A DNA stretch of 64,000 bases from Loktanella sp. PT4BL (GTDB lineage Bacteria > Pseudomonadota > Alphaproteobacteria > Rhodobacterales > Rhodobacteraceae): assembly GCF_003201935.1 (NCBI RefSeq), contig NZ_QJJL01000003.1, forward strand, positions 186,001 through 250,000, given 5' to 3'. A model generated the notes under the pieces. It was given only the letters and a program-made list of their open reading frames with translations. It did no database searches and was not told where the DNA came from. Positions 1 to 10,410 of this stretch are shown piece after piece. Position 1 is the stretch's first letter. The number at the start of each line of letters is the position of its first letter. The position numbers were made by a program, and so were the translations under genes.

Positions 1-363
1 GCCGACCAGCAGACCAGGACTTTCCGCGTCGAGGTGACCGTTGATAACCCCGATAGCGTGATGCCCGCCGGTCTGAGTGCGCGGATCGCGCTGCCTACGG
101 GTGAGGCGCGTGGACACTTCATTTCGCCAGCCATCCTGTCATTGGGCACCAACGGTGAGTTGGGCATAAAGATTGTCGAAGATGACAACACCGTGTCCTT
201 CAGGCCTGTCGCGATCGCGCGCGCCCAGACGGACGGCGTATGGGTGACAGGCTTGCCCGAAAATGCCCGGATCATCACTGTGGGGCAGGGCTTTGTGAAT
301 GCGGGTGATCTGGTTGATCCGCGCCCGATTGCTGCGGACCAGACTGCGGAAATTGCGCAATGA
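1..363 (+). CDS. RND efflux periplasmic adaptor (HlyD/MFP family), C-terminal part only
   Basis: Only the last 120 codons are inside the window; the frame is open from base 1, so the gene begins to the left. The segment reads as the end of the beta-barrel and membrane-proximal region of a membrane fusion protein (residues such as GLSARIALPTGEARG, then a conserved G-Q-G-F-V-N-A-G-D-L-V turn). Such adaptors bridge an inner-membrane RND pump to an outer-membrane channel. Its stop overlaps the start of the RND permease (ATGA), so the two are translationally coupled. The substrate cannot be inferred. Confidence 0.85.
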   Translation, partial: ADQQTRTFRVEVTVDNPDSVMPAGLSARIALPTGEARGHFISPAILSLGTNGELGIKIVEDDNTVSFRPVAIARAQTDGVWVTGLPENARIITVGQGFVNAGDLVDPRPIAADQTAEIAQ

Positions 364-3300
364 ACACGTTGATTGATGCGGCCTTCAAGCGCAGCAAGGT
401 TGTCCTGCTGATCCTCGCGTTATTGCTGGCTGTCGGTTCTTTGTCGTACACCGCGATCCCGAAAGAGAGTAATCCCGAAATCCCGATCCCGATCATCTTT
501 GTGTCGGCCTCGGTGGACGGCATCTCGCCGGAAGACGCCGAAGATGTGCTTGTCGGGCCTCTGGAAACCGAGTTCGCCTCGCTGACGGGGCTCAAATCCA
601 TGACCGCGACGGCCAGTGAGGGGCGCGGCGCAGTCCAGCTTGATTTTGAGCCGGGCTTTGATGCAGCTGAGGCACTTGATCAGGTGCGTGAAGGTGCTGA
701 TACCGTCGAAAGCGAACTGCCCTCGGATGCCACCGTGATTGTGACCGAGATCAACACCGCGCTGTTCCCGATCCTGACGGTCATCCTGTCCGGTCCAGTG
801 CCGGAACGCACGCTGAATGCACTGGCTGAAGATCTGCAAGACGACATCGAAGCGCTCAGCGGTGTGCTTGAGGTGGATTTCGGTGGGAAGCGGACCGAAC
901 TGATGGAAGTGCTGATCGACCCGACGGTGTTCGAGACCTATAATATCTCGTTCAATGAACTCATCAGCTCGATCACCAACAACAACCAGTTGATTGCCGC
1001 AGGTGCGATTGAAAGCGAGGCAGGACGCCTTGTGCTCAAGGTGCCGGGACTGATTGAAGACATCGAAGATGTTATGGAACTGCCCATCCTTGTGCGCGGC
1101 CAGACAGTTGTGACCTTCGCCGATGTGGCGACCGTGCGTCGCACGTTTGAGGACCCAACAGGGTTTGCACGCATTGATGGCCAGCCTGCCCTCGCGCTTG
1201 AGATCAAGAAACGGGTGGGCGCCAATATCATCGAAACCGTCGCCGAGGTCCGCAGCGTCGTGGAGACGGCACAGGCCGAATGGCCCGACAGCGTACAGGT
1301 GCGCTATACGCTGGATGAAAGCGAAACTGTCAAAACAATGCTTTCTGATCTTGAGGCGAATGTGATCGCAGCGATCATCCTTGTGATGATCGTGGTGGTC
1401 TATGCGCTGGGATTGCGATCCTCGTTGCTGGTCGGTCTCGCCATTCCGGGTGCGTTTCTGACGGGCGTTGCGGGGTTATATTTCATCGGCTTCACCATGA
1501 ATATCGTGGTCCTCTTCTCGCTGATCCTTGTGGTCGGCATGCTGGTGGACGGGGCCATTGTGACGGTTGAACTGGCGGACCGCTATCTGCACGAAGGCCA
1601 ATCCCCCAAAGAGGCCTACGCCCGTGCCGCCAAGCGTATGGCGTGGCCGATTATCGCCTCGACCGCGACCACGCTTTGTGTGTTCTTCCCGCTGTTGTTC
1701 TGGTCGGGTGTTGTCGGCGAATTCATGAAGTTTCTGCCGATCACAGTGATCTTTACCCTTGCGGCATCGCTGGTCATGGCACTGATCTTTATCCCTGTCA
1801 TGGGGGGGCTGATCGGCAAACGCCAATCGCAAACAGCCAAGGCCAAGGCCCAGCTTTATGCCGCCGAACACGGTGATCCGCGCAAGATGACGGGTTTCAT
1901 GGGCGGTTATGTGCGCGTTCTGGAATGGTCGATCTTGCGGCCATGGACGACACTCAGCTTTGCGATGATCGCGCTGGTTGCGTCTTTTGTGGCTTACGGC
2001 AGCTTTGGCAACGGTCTGACTTTCTTTCCAAGTGTCGAGCCGGATTATGCGCAGGTCGAAGTGCGCGCCAAAGACAATTTCTCGGTTTACGAACAGGATG
2101 CTCTGGTGCGTCAGGTCGAGGCGCGCTTGGCCGGCTACGACGAAATCGCCAGCGTCTATTCCCGCTCGGGCGGTACTACGGACGGCGGTGATATGATCGG
2201 CACGCTGCAGCTGGAACTGGCCGAATGGGATACGCGGCGGCCCGTTGTGCAGATTGCCGAAGATATCCGCGTCGATATGGCGGAAATACCCGGGATTGAT
2301 GTGCAGGTTCTGACCGATAGCGGCGGCCCCGGCGGCGGCAAGCCGATCAATCTAGAGATAATCGGCAATGCGCAGGCTGATCAGGAAGCAGCAGTCGAGG
2401 CTATTCTTGCACAGATGGAGCGCATGGGCGGCTTTATTGATGTGGTCGATTCGCGCCCAAGCCCCGGTGTGGAATGGCAGATTGCTGTGGACCGCTCAGA
2501 GGCCGCGCGCAGTGGTGCCAATGTGGCCGTCTTGGGTCAGGCGGTGCAATTGCTGACACGTGGTATTGTGGTGGCTGATTACCGCCCCGAAGATGGCGAC
2601 GGCGAGGTTGATATCGTAGTGCGCTTTCCTGCGGGTGATCGCACCCTGGCCGAACTTGAAGCGCTGCGGGTGCCCACGGATGCGGGCCTCGTGCCGATCT
2701 CGAATTTCGTGTCGTTCAATCCCGCCCCGCGCAGCGGTGTGATTACACGGATCGATCAGGAGCGGGTGCTGACAATCTCTGCGGATGTCGCAGAGGGTGT
2801 CTTGGCCAATGACCAGACCGTGGCACTGCAGGCCGCGATTGAAACTCTTGATCTGCCTGCGGGCGTGCGGGTGGAATTCGGTGGCGAGGCCGAGGATCAG
2901 GCGGAATCGATGACCTTCCTGATCGGGGCGTTCTTGTCGGCAATCGGCTTGATGTTCGTGATCCTGCTGACCCAGTTCAACAGCTTCTGGCAGGCAGGGA
3001 TCGTGATGTCTGCAATTGTGTTCTCGGTTGCGGGTGTGCTGTTGGGTCTGATGATCACTGGCCGTCCCTTTGGCGTTGTCATGGGCGGGATCGGTGTGAT
3101 CGCGCTGGCGGGGATTGTGGTGAACAACAATATTGTTCTGATCGACACGTTCAACGAGTTGAAAGCCCAAGGGTTCTCTTCGCTTGAGGCTGCTTTGCGG
3201 ACAGGTGCCCAGCGTCTGCGCCCTGTGGTGCTGACCTCGGCCACGACAGCGCTGGGGCTGATGCCGATGGTCATCGGGTTGAACATCAACTTCTTTACAC

Positions 3301-3482
3301 GCGAAATCGTCTATGGGGCGCCGTCCACACAGTGGTGGACCGAATTGTCCAGCGCCATTGCGGGTGGGTTGGTCTTTGCGACAATCCTGACGCTGTTGTT
3401 GACGCCTGCGATGCTGATGTTGGGCGAGCGTCGCGAGAAACGGTTTGAAACGCGCGATCCTGCGCTGGCCCCGGCCGAGTAA
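360..3482 (+). CDS. RND-family efflux transporter permease
   Basis: At 1040 residues this has the standard length of an AcrB/AcrD/AcrF-type inner-membrane pump driven by proton motive force. A transmembrane helix lies near residues 13-32, followed by a large periplasmic domain, a helix bundle around 335-480, a second periplasmic domain and a final bundle around 870-1020. The proton-relay helix reads LVVGMLVDGAIV: Asp397 is present, but the next residue is Gly398 rather than the second Asp of classic AcrB. This DG form also occurs in metal-type RND pumps. It is coupled to the upstream adaptor by an ATGA overlap. No outer-membrane channel gene is visible here. The substrate is unknown. Confidence 0.93.
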   Translation: MNTLIDAAFKRSKVVLLILALLLAVGSLSYTAIPKESNPEIPIPIIFVSASVDGISPEDAEDVLVGPLETEFASLTGLKSMTATASEGRGAVQLDFEPGFDAAEALDQVREGADTVESELPSDATVIVTEINTALFPILTVILSGPVPERTLNALAEDLQDDIEALSGVLEVDFGGKRTELMEVLIDPTVFETYNISFNELISSITNNNQLIAAGAIESEAGRLVLKVPGLIEDIEDVMELPILVRGQTVVTFADVATVRRTFEDPTGFARIDGQPALALEIKKRVGANIIETVAEVRSVVETAQAEWPDSVQVRYTLDESETVKTMLSDLEANVIAAIILVMIVVVYALGLRSSLLVGLAIPGAFLTGVAGLYFIGFTMNIVVLFSLILVVGMLVDGAIVTVELADRYLHEGQSPKEAYARAAKRMAWPIIASTATTLCVFFPLLFWSGVVGEFMKFLPITVIFTLAASLVMALIFIPVMGGLIGKRQSQTAKAKAQLYAAEHGDPRKMTGFMGGYVRVLEWSILRPWTTLSFAMIALVASFVAYGSFGNGLTFFPSVEPDYAQVEVRAKDNFSVYEQDALVRQVEARLAGYDEIASVYSRSGGTTDGGDMIGTLQLELAEWDTRRPVVQIAEDIRVDMAEIPGIDVQVLTDSGGPGGGKPINLEIIGNAQADQEAAVEAILAQMERMGGFIDVVDSRPSPGVEWQIAVDRSEAARSGANVAVLGQAVQLLTRGIVVADYRPEDGDGEVDIVVRFPAGDRTLAELEALRVPTDAGLVPISNFVSFNPAPRSGVITRIDQERVLTISADVAEGVLANDQTVALQAAIETLDLPAGVRVEFGGEAEDQAESMTFLIGAFLSAIGLMFVILLTQFNSFWQAGIVMSAIVFSVAGVLLGLMITGRPFGVVMGGIGVIALAGIVVNNNIVLIDTFNELKAQGFSSLEAALRTGAQRLRPVVLTSATTALGLMPMVIGLNINFFTREIVYGAPSTQWWTELSSAIAGGLVFATILTLLLTPAMLMLGERREKRFETRDPALAPAE

Positions 3483-4529
3483 CTAGCCGATGATCTTCCG
3501 TGCTGCCGCTTCGGCGGCGGCCAGCGCCCCTTCGATTAACCCGCCATTGTCGGGGGCCATTTCGGTGACCGCGAAGATCAGCTTATCGTCCCAGATGCAA
3601 CGCAGCGGCGCGGGCATTGTATAGGGCGGGTGGCCCGGCGGCGGTGTCGCGTCGGCTGCTGTGGCGGTGAAGGGGTCTTGTGACCAATCTATCAGTGTTG
3701 CTGCAATCGGTGCGCCCGCCTGTGCGCCAAAGAGGTTTTCCAGCTGCGCAAGCGAGGCCGCTTGCACCGCGTCACCCGCCTGCGCGCGGATGTCGGCGGG
3801 CAGGCCCACAAACCCGAAGAGCGCGCCAAGGCTGCCGTCTGCCGGACTTGCGTCATGGATTTCGGCCAAGGGCCCGCGCCTGCTGCTGGCGTCACCTGAG
3901 AGGCCGTCTTTGCGCCAGAAGGGTGTGGGATAAACCGCTACGAATTTCGCATGTGCGCCCATCCACGTGGGGATCGCGCGCAGGGCGGCCATCGCGCCAT
4001 CCTGCAGGGCGGGGGTAAAGCGCAGTTCAGCGGCAAGGCGCGGAGGGATGCAAAGGACGATCCGGTCTGCGGTGATGGTTTCGCCATCTGTGAGCTGTGC
4101 TGCGGGGCTGTCGTCAATCGCGGAGACTGCGCAATCCAGCAAGATATGCGCAGGGTTCAGACGCGCAGCCAGTGCATCGGTCAGTACACTGGTCCCGCCC
4201 GCGATCCGCAAGCTGCCTGCCATCGACATAAAGCCCATGTCCTGCACCACCTCGCCGCTGGCTTGTTCAAAGAGTTGCGCGCCGTTGGACCATTGCTCAA
4301 AGAGTTGCAGATCGAGTTCGCCTGCAAGCGCGGCCACGCGGGTCTGTCCGGGCCAGACCCATGAGGGGCCAAGGTCGAACAATGCCGCTTCGACCCGTAG
4401 CGATTTGATGCGCCCACCTAAGCGCCCGCGGGCCTCAACCAGCGTATAGGCGTGGCCTGCGCGTTCCAGCGCATAGGCCAGTGACAGACCCGAAAGCCCG
4501 CCGCCGATGATCAATGTGGGGGTGTGCAT
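3483..4529 (-). CDS. FAD-dependent amine oxidase / NAD(P)-binding flavoprotein
   Basis: A 348-residue flavoprotein. The N-terminal dinucleotide-binding motif IIGGGLSGLSLAYALE (about residues 7-22) is followed by an acidic residue and the GRLGGRI motif, typical of flavin-containing monoamine oxidases. The C-terminal GG-I-GAL-AA segment fits the second FAD contact. It is shorter than the usual 430-500 residue family members, so the substrate domain is compact. It is convergent with the RND permease (stops abut at 3482/3483) and lies downstream of katG on the same strand, separated by a terminator-like hairpin. The substrate cannot be read from the sequence. Confidence 0.8.
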   Translation of the reverse strand: MHTPTLIIGGGLSGLSLAYALERAGHAYTLVEARGRLGGRIKSLRVEAALFDLGPSWVWPGQTRVAALAGELDLQLFEQWSNGAQLFEQASGEVVQDMGFMSMAGSLRIAGGTSVLTDALAARLNPAHILLDCAVSAIDDSPAAQLTDGETITADRIVLCIPPRLAAELRFTPALQDGAMAALRAIPTWMGAHAKFVAVYPTPFWRKDGLSGDASSRRGPLAEIHDASPADGSLGALFGFVGLPADIRAQAGDAVQAASLAQLENLFGAQAGAPIAATLIDWSQDPFTATAADATPPPGHPPYTMPAPLRCIWDDKLIFAVTEMAPDNGGLIEGALAAAEAAARKIIG

Positions 4530-4570
4530 GTGGCGACCTCTGCCTGTGGTTTCAGTCCGCCATAAAGGGT

Positions 4571-4597
4571 GGGCGCGGCCGATGAAAGGCCGCGCCC
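4571..4597 (-). terminator. Hairpin terminator downstream of katG
   Basis: A perfect 10-bp stem, GGGCGCGGCC / GGCCGCGCCC, with a 7-nt loop, begins 8 bases past the katG stop. On the minus strand it is followed by ACCCTTTATG, a weak T-rich tail. It probably limits katG transcription into the amine oxidase gene. Confidence 0.65.
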
Positions 4598-4604
4598 ATC
4601 AGGA

Positions 4605-6899
<2,295 letters not shown>

Positions 6900-6916
6900 T
6901 TAGAATTATTTTAAGT

Positions 6917-6951
6917 TGCAATTTTTGATTGCACTCATAACTTCAAGTTAT
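6917..6951. promoter_or_regulatory. Inverted repeats in katG-oxyR intergenic region (candidate OxyR sites)
   Basis: Two inverted repeats lie next to the oxyR start. TGCAAT-N5-ATTGCA is at 6917-6933. ATAACT-N3-AGTTAT is at 6937-6951 and overlaps the ATG at 6950. LysR-type regulators such as OxyR bind interrupted dyads in divergent promoters and often repress their own gene. Assigning these repeats to OxyR is inference from position only. Confidence 0.45.
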
Positions 6952-7849
6952 GAAAAACCTCACATTGAAACAGCTGCGTTATTTCGAGGCCCTTTCCCGT
7001 CATGGTCATTTTGGCCGTGCGGCCGATGTCTGTGCTATTTCACAGCCAGCCTTGTCCGTGCAAATCAAGGAGCTGGAGCAAAGCCTTGGCACACCTCTGT
7101 TTGAAAGGGGCCCGCGCAAGGTGCGCCTGACCGCCTTTGGAGAGGAGTGGGCGCTGCGCGTGCGCGATATTTTGCGCGCTGTGGACGAATTGGGCGACAT
7201 GGCCCGTGCGGCGCAGGCGGGGTTGGTGGGGCGTTTACGGATCGGGGTGATTCCCACGATTGCCCCGTATCTGCTGCCCGGCCTAATCGGACATCTGGCC
7301 GGTGTGCATGCCGACCTTGATGTGCATATCCGCGAAACCGTCACGCCGCGCCTGATTGAAGAATTGACCAACGGGCAGATTGATACAGCGATTGTCGCGC
7401 TGCCAGTCTTTGAACCTGGATTTGAAGAGGTGGCGCTCTTTGACGAAAGCCTGATGTTGGTGCGCCCGATCAAGGATGCGGAGCGCCCAGTCCCCAGCCC
7501 CGAGGATCTGCGCCAGATGCGTCTTTTGATGCTGGAAGAGGGGCATTGTTTTCGTGATCAGGCCCTGTCGTTTTGCAACCTGCAAAGTGCCGCCGCACGC
7601 GAAGGTCTGGACGGCAGTTCGCTGTCCACGCTGGTGCAAATGGTGGGGGCAGGGATCGGGGTGACGCTGATCCCGCAGATGGCGGTGCCGGTCGAAACCC
7701 GTTCGGCCCCTGTCGTGATCAGCCGTTTTGCAGAGCCGGAACCGAAGCGCACAGTGGGCATGATCTGGCGCAAGACGAATCCGCTTGCCGGACAATTGCG
7801 ACAGATTGCCAATATCGTCCAACAGATCGGGCAGGATCTGGCGGGCTAA
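6950..7849 (+). CDS. oxyR: LysR-family peroxide sensor OxyR
   Basis: A 299-residue LysR-type regulator. An N-terminal winged helix-turn-helix (about residues 5-64, with the SQPALSVQIKELEQ recognition region) is followed by a periplasmic-binding-like effector domain. The redox switch of OxyR is conserved: EEGHCFRDQALSFC gives Cys200 and Cys209, matching the E. coli Cys199/Cys208 pair that forms a disulfide on peroxide exposure. Together with divergent katG this supports a peroxide-responsive activator. Its 3' end overlaps the convergent LysR gene by 4 bp. Confidence 0.95.
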   Translation: MKNLTLKQLRYFEALSRHGHFGRAADVCAISQPALSVQIKELEQSLGTPLFERGPRKVRLTAFGEEWALRVRDILRAVDELGDMARAAQAGLVGRLRIGVIPTIAPYLLPGLIGHLAGVHADLDVHIRETVTPRLIEELTNGQIDTAIVALPVFEPGFEEVALFDESLMLVRPIKDAERPVPSPEDLRQMRLLMLEEGHCFRDQALSFCNLQSAAAREGLDGSSLSTLVQMVGAGIGVTLIPQMAVPVETRSAPVVISRFAEPEPKRTVGMIWRKTNPLAGQLRQIANIVQQIGQDLAG

Positions 7850-8721
7850 ACTGCGCTGTGCAGCAGCGTTTCCAGCAAAGGATTCGGGAATTTTCGCGGC
7901 ACCGTGACCGCATGGAAACTCTCGGTCAGGCCCATTTGGTGGGGGGACTCAATCAACATGCCGTTGCGCAATTCGTTCTGCACGGCAATCGGCGGCAACA
8001 CCCCAAGCCCGATATCCTCACGCGTGAGCAGGCGCATCAGCGCCATATCATCAACTTCGGCAGCGAGTGTCGGGGTAATTCCTTCGCGCGCGCAAAGCCG
8101 GTCAAATCCGGACCTTACAGGGCTTTCTTCGGTTGGCACGATGATCGGGTTGTCGCGCAGAAGGTTTGCCAGAGGCAGGTCAGCGCGCAGGCGTTCCGGC
8201 GTGCCGATCAAACTCACCGATTGCTCCGAAATCGGCTGCGAAGTGAATTTCGACATCGCATCATGCGCCGGTGCGCGGTTGGTCAGTACGACGTCAAGAT
8301 TCAGCGTTTCAAGGCTTTGCAGCAATTCCACCAAGGTGCCCGAGCGCAGCACCAATTCCACATCGGCAAGGCCAAGCAAGGGACGCAGAAATTCAATCTG
8401 AAAATTGCGTGACAGTGTTGCCAGCGCGCCAACCCGCAGCACCTGACGTGGCCGTCCTTGTTGGCTGAGGGTTCCCAGAAGGTCCTTGCCCGCATCAAAA
8501 ATCGTATCCGCGTAATCCAGCGTGATCCGTCCCGCCTCGGTCAGGTGCAACTGCCGCCCGCGCCGCTCGAACAGCGCGTGGCCCAACCGGTCCTCCAGCT
8601 TGCGGATCTGCACCGAGAGCGCGGATTGCGACAGGTTCAGCTTTTCTGCCGTTCGCGTCAGGTTTCCTTCATGGGCGACCGCCCAGAAGTAGCGCAGGTG
8701 ATTATAGTTCATGTCAGACAT
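7846..8721 (-). CDS. LysR-family regulator, NhaR-like, next to the dab operon
   Basis: A 291-residue LysR-type regulator with an N-terminal helix-turn-helix (NLTRTAEKLNLSQSALSVQIRKLEDRLG) and a substrate-binding domain. The opening YNHLRYFWAVAHEGN resembles NhaR-type regulators. Two ATG codons, at 8721 and 8712, are possible starts; neither has a strong ribosome-binding site. It is divergent from dabB across about 100 bp, which contains an interrupted palindrome. This placement makes it the likely regulator of the DAB system. The effector is unknown; bicarbonate, pH or Na+ are possibilities suggested only by context. Confidence 0.85.
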   Translation of the reverse strand: MSDMNYNHLRYFWAVAHEGNLTRTAEKLNLSQSALSVQIRKLEDRLGHALFERRGRQLHLTEAGRITLDYADTIFDAGKDLLGTLSQQGRPRQVLRVGALATLSRNFQIEFLRPLLGLADVELVLRSGTLVELLQSLETLNLDVVLTNRAPAHDAMSKFTSQPISEQSVSLIGTPERLRADLPLANLLRDNPIIVPTEESPVRSGFDRLCAREGITPTLAAEVDDMALMRLLTREDIGLGVLPPIAVQNELRNGMLIESPHQMGLTESFHAVTVPRKFPNPLLETLLHSAV

Positions 8722-8724
8722 ATA

Positions 8725-8739
8725 TTCTATATAATAGAA
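8725..8739. promoter_or_regulatory. TTCTAT-N3-ATAGAA palindrome between LysR gene and dabB
   Basis: Perfect 6-bp arms with a 3-bp spacer, 4 bp upstream of the LysR start and about 85 bp upstream of the dabB start. The position suits an autoregulatory and activating LysR site. Assignment is inferred from position. Confidence 0.45.
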
Positions 8740-8823
8740 CGATAAATCGCAAACAATGTATTTTTTATCAGAAATGCGATGCTCTATCCCGTCGTGAAAT
8801 CAATTCACACGATGGAGACCGAC

Positions 8824-10410
8824 ATGCTGCTGAGCGCATTACCGTTACTGGCCCCTCTGATCTTGATCGCGGCTGCCTTTGCGCCGCGCGTCCTGAAAGA
8901 TGTATCTGCGCAAAAAGGTGCACGGATCGCAGAATACGCGAGCCTAGGCGCGATTATGATCGCGGTTCTGTCGGCGGTCGTGCTGGCCAGCAATGGCAGC
9001 GGTGACAGTATCTTGATCGGCTTCTTGGAAATCGGGCTCTCGGTCCGGCTGGACATTGTGAGCATCGTGATGCTGTTGCTGGTCACGTTCATCGGCTGGG
9101 TGGTCGTGCGCTATGCGCGCACCTATCTGGACGGCGAAGCACGGCAGGATGTTTTCACATTCTGGCTCTTGGCGACGCTTGCCGCGGTTCTCTTTCTCAT
9201 TCAGGCGGGCAATCTGTTCCAGTTCTTCGCAGCATGGGTCGCAACGAGCGCATTCCTGCACAAGCTATTGCTCTTTTATCCAGAGCGCGTGGCGGCCCAG
9301 AGAGCGGCGCGGAAGAAATACATTATGGCACGGATCGGGGATGCTGCGGTGCTTGGTGCGATGCTCATGCTTGTCAGCACGTATGGCACAACGCAAATCT
9401 CGGTGATCCTGAGCGCGGCTGCAGAAGGAACGGGTGGCGGGCTGGCACTGGCGGCGGCTGCACTGCTGGGGCTTGCGGCCATCCTGAAATCGGCGCAGTT
9501 CCCGACCCATGGCTGGTTGACCGAAGTCATGGAGGCACCGACGCCTGTCTCTGCCTTGCTGCATGCGGGCGTGGTCAATGCGGGTGGTTTTCTTCTGATC
9601 CGCTTTGCCGATGTGATGCTTCTGTCACCTCTGGTGCTGGCCATTCTGGTATTGATCGGCGGTTTTACAGCGCTCTTTGGCGGCTTGGTGATGCTCACGC
9701 AGTCGACCGTCAAAACCTCTCTTGCGTGGTCTACGATTGCACAGATGGGCTTTATGATCCTGCAATGCGGTCTGGCGCTCTTCCCGCTGGCCCTGCTGCA
9801 CATCGTGGCGCACTCGCTTTACAAGGCGCATGCCTTTTTGTCCGCTGGTAACGCCGTGCAGAATGTTGCGGCCATCCGCAAGCCGGGGCCCGTCGCGGTG
9901 CCTGATCTTGGTGCGGTGGCACGCGCGTTCGTGGTGGCCTTGGCCATTTATGGCGTGGTCTATGCGATCCTCGGGTTGGGCTTTGACTTTGGCGGGAAGT
10001 CACCGCAGGCCATCGCCCTTGGTGCGATCCTGATTTTCGGTGTCGCCTATCTTCTGGCCCAGGGTTTTGCGGATGAGGCACCGCGCGCGCTCACACAACG
10101 GACAGCGGTTTATGCGGCGGCTGTGACTGTCAGCTACCTTGTCTTGCAGCGCGTCTCTGAATGGCTCACGGCTGGGACGCTTCCTGCAACACCGCCGGCG
10201 AGCGCACTGGAATGGGCGCTGATCCTGCTGGCAATGGTCAGCTTTGGTCTGGTGGCCCTTGCGCAGGCAACATTGCCGCTGTGGTCTTACCATCCCGCCG
10301 CGCAGGGCCTTCGGGTGCACTTGTCCAACGGGCTTTACATCAACGCAATCTCTGACCGGATGATCGGCGGTTGGAAGCAGACACCATCCAGCAAAGGAGC
10401 AGAACAATGA
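8824..10410 (+). CDS. dabB: DabB-like membrane subunit of inorganic carbon transporter (NuoL-like)
   Basis: A polytopic protein of 528 residues related to the proton-channel subunits NuoL/MrpA (proton_antipo_M). The segment [20 protein letters not shown] followed by [13 protein letters not shown] is the family hallmark helix pair. DabB energises CO2 hydration by its partner DabA, presumably by coupling to a cation gradient. I chose the ATG at 8824 because GGAGA sits 5 bp upstream; earlier in-frame ATGs at 8779 and 8812 lack such a site. It overlaps dabA by ATGA. The pairing with DabA rules out a stray complex I subunit. Confidence 0.88.
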   Translation: MLLSALPLLAPLILIAAAFAPRVLKDVSAQKGARIAEYASLGAIMIAVLSAVVLASNGSGDSILIGFLEIGLSVRLDIVSIVMLLLVTFIGWVVVRYARTYLDGEARQDVFTFWLLATLAAVLFLIQAGNLFQFFAAWVATSAFLHKLLLFYPERVAAQRAARKKYIMARIGDAAVLGAMLMLVSTYGTTQISVILSAAAEGTGGGLALAAAALLGLAAILKSAQFPTHGWLTEVMEAPTPVSALLHAGVVNAGGFLLIRFADVMLLSPLVLAILVLIGGFTALFGGLVMLTQSTVKTSLAWSTIAQMGFMILQCGLALFPLALLHIVAHSLYKAHAFLSAGNAVQNVAAIRKPGPVAVPDLGAVARAFVVALAIYGVVYAILGLGFDFGGKSPQAIALGAILIFGVAYLLAQGFADEAPRALTQRTAVYAAAVTVSYLVLQRVSEWLTAGTLPATPPASALEWALILLAMVSFGLVALAQATLPLWSYHPAAQGLRVHLSNGLYINAISDRMIGGWKQTPSSKGAEQ

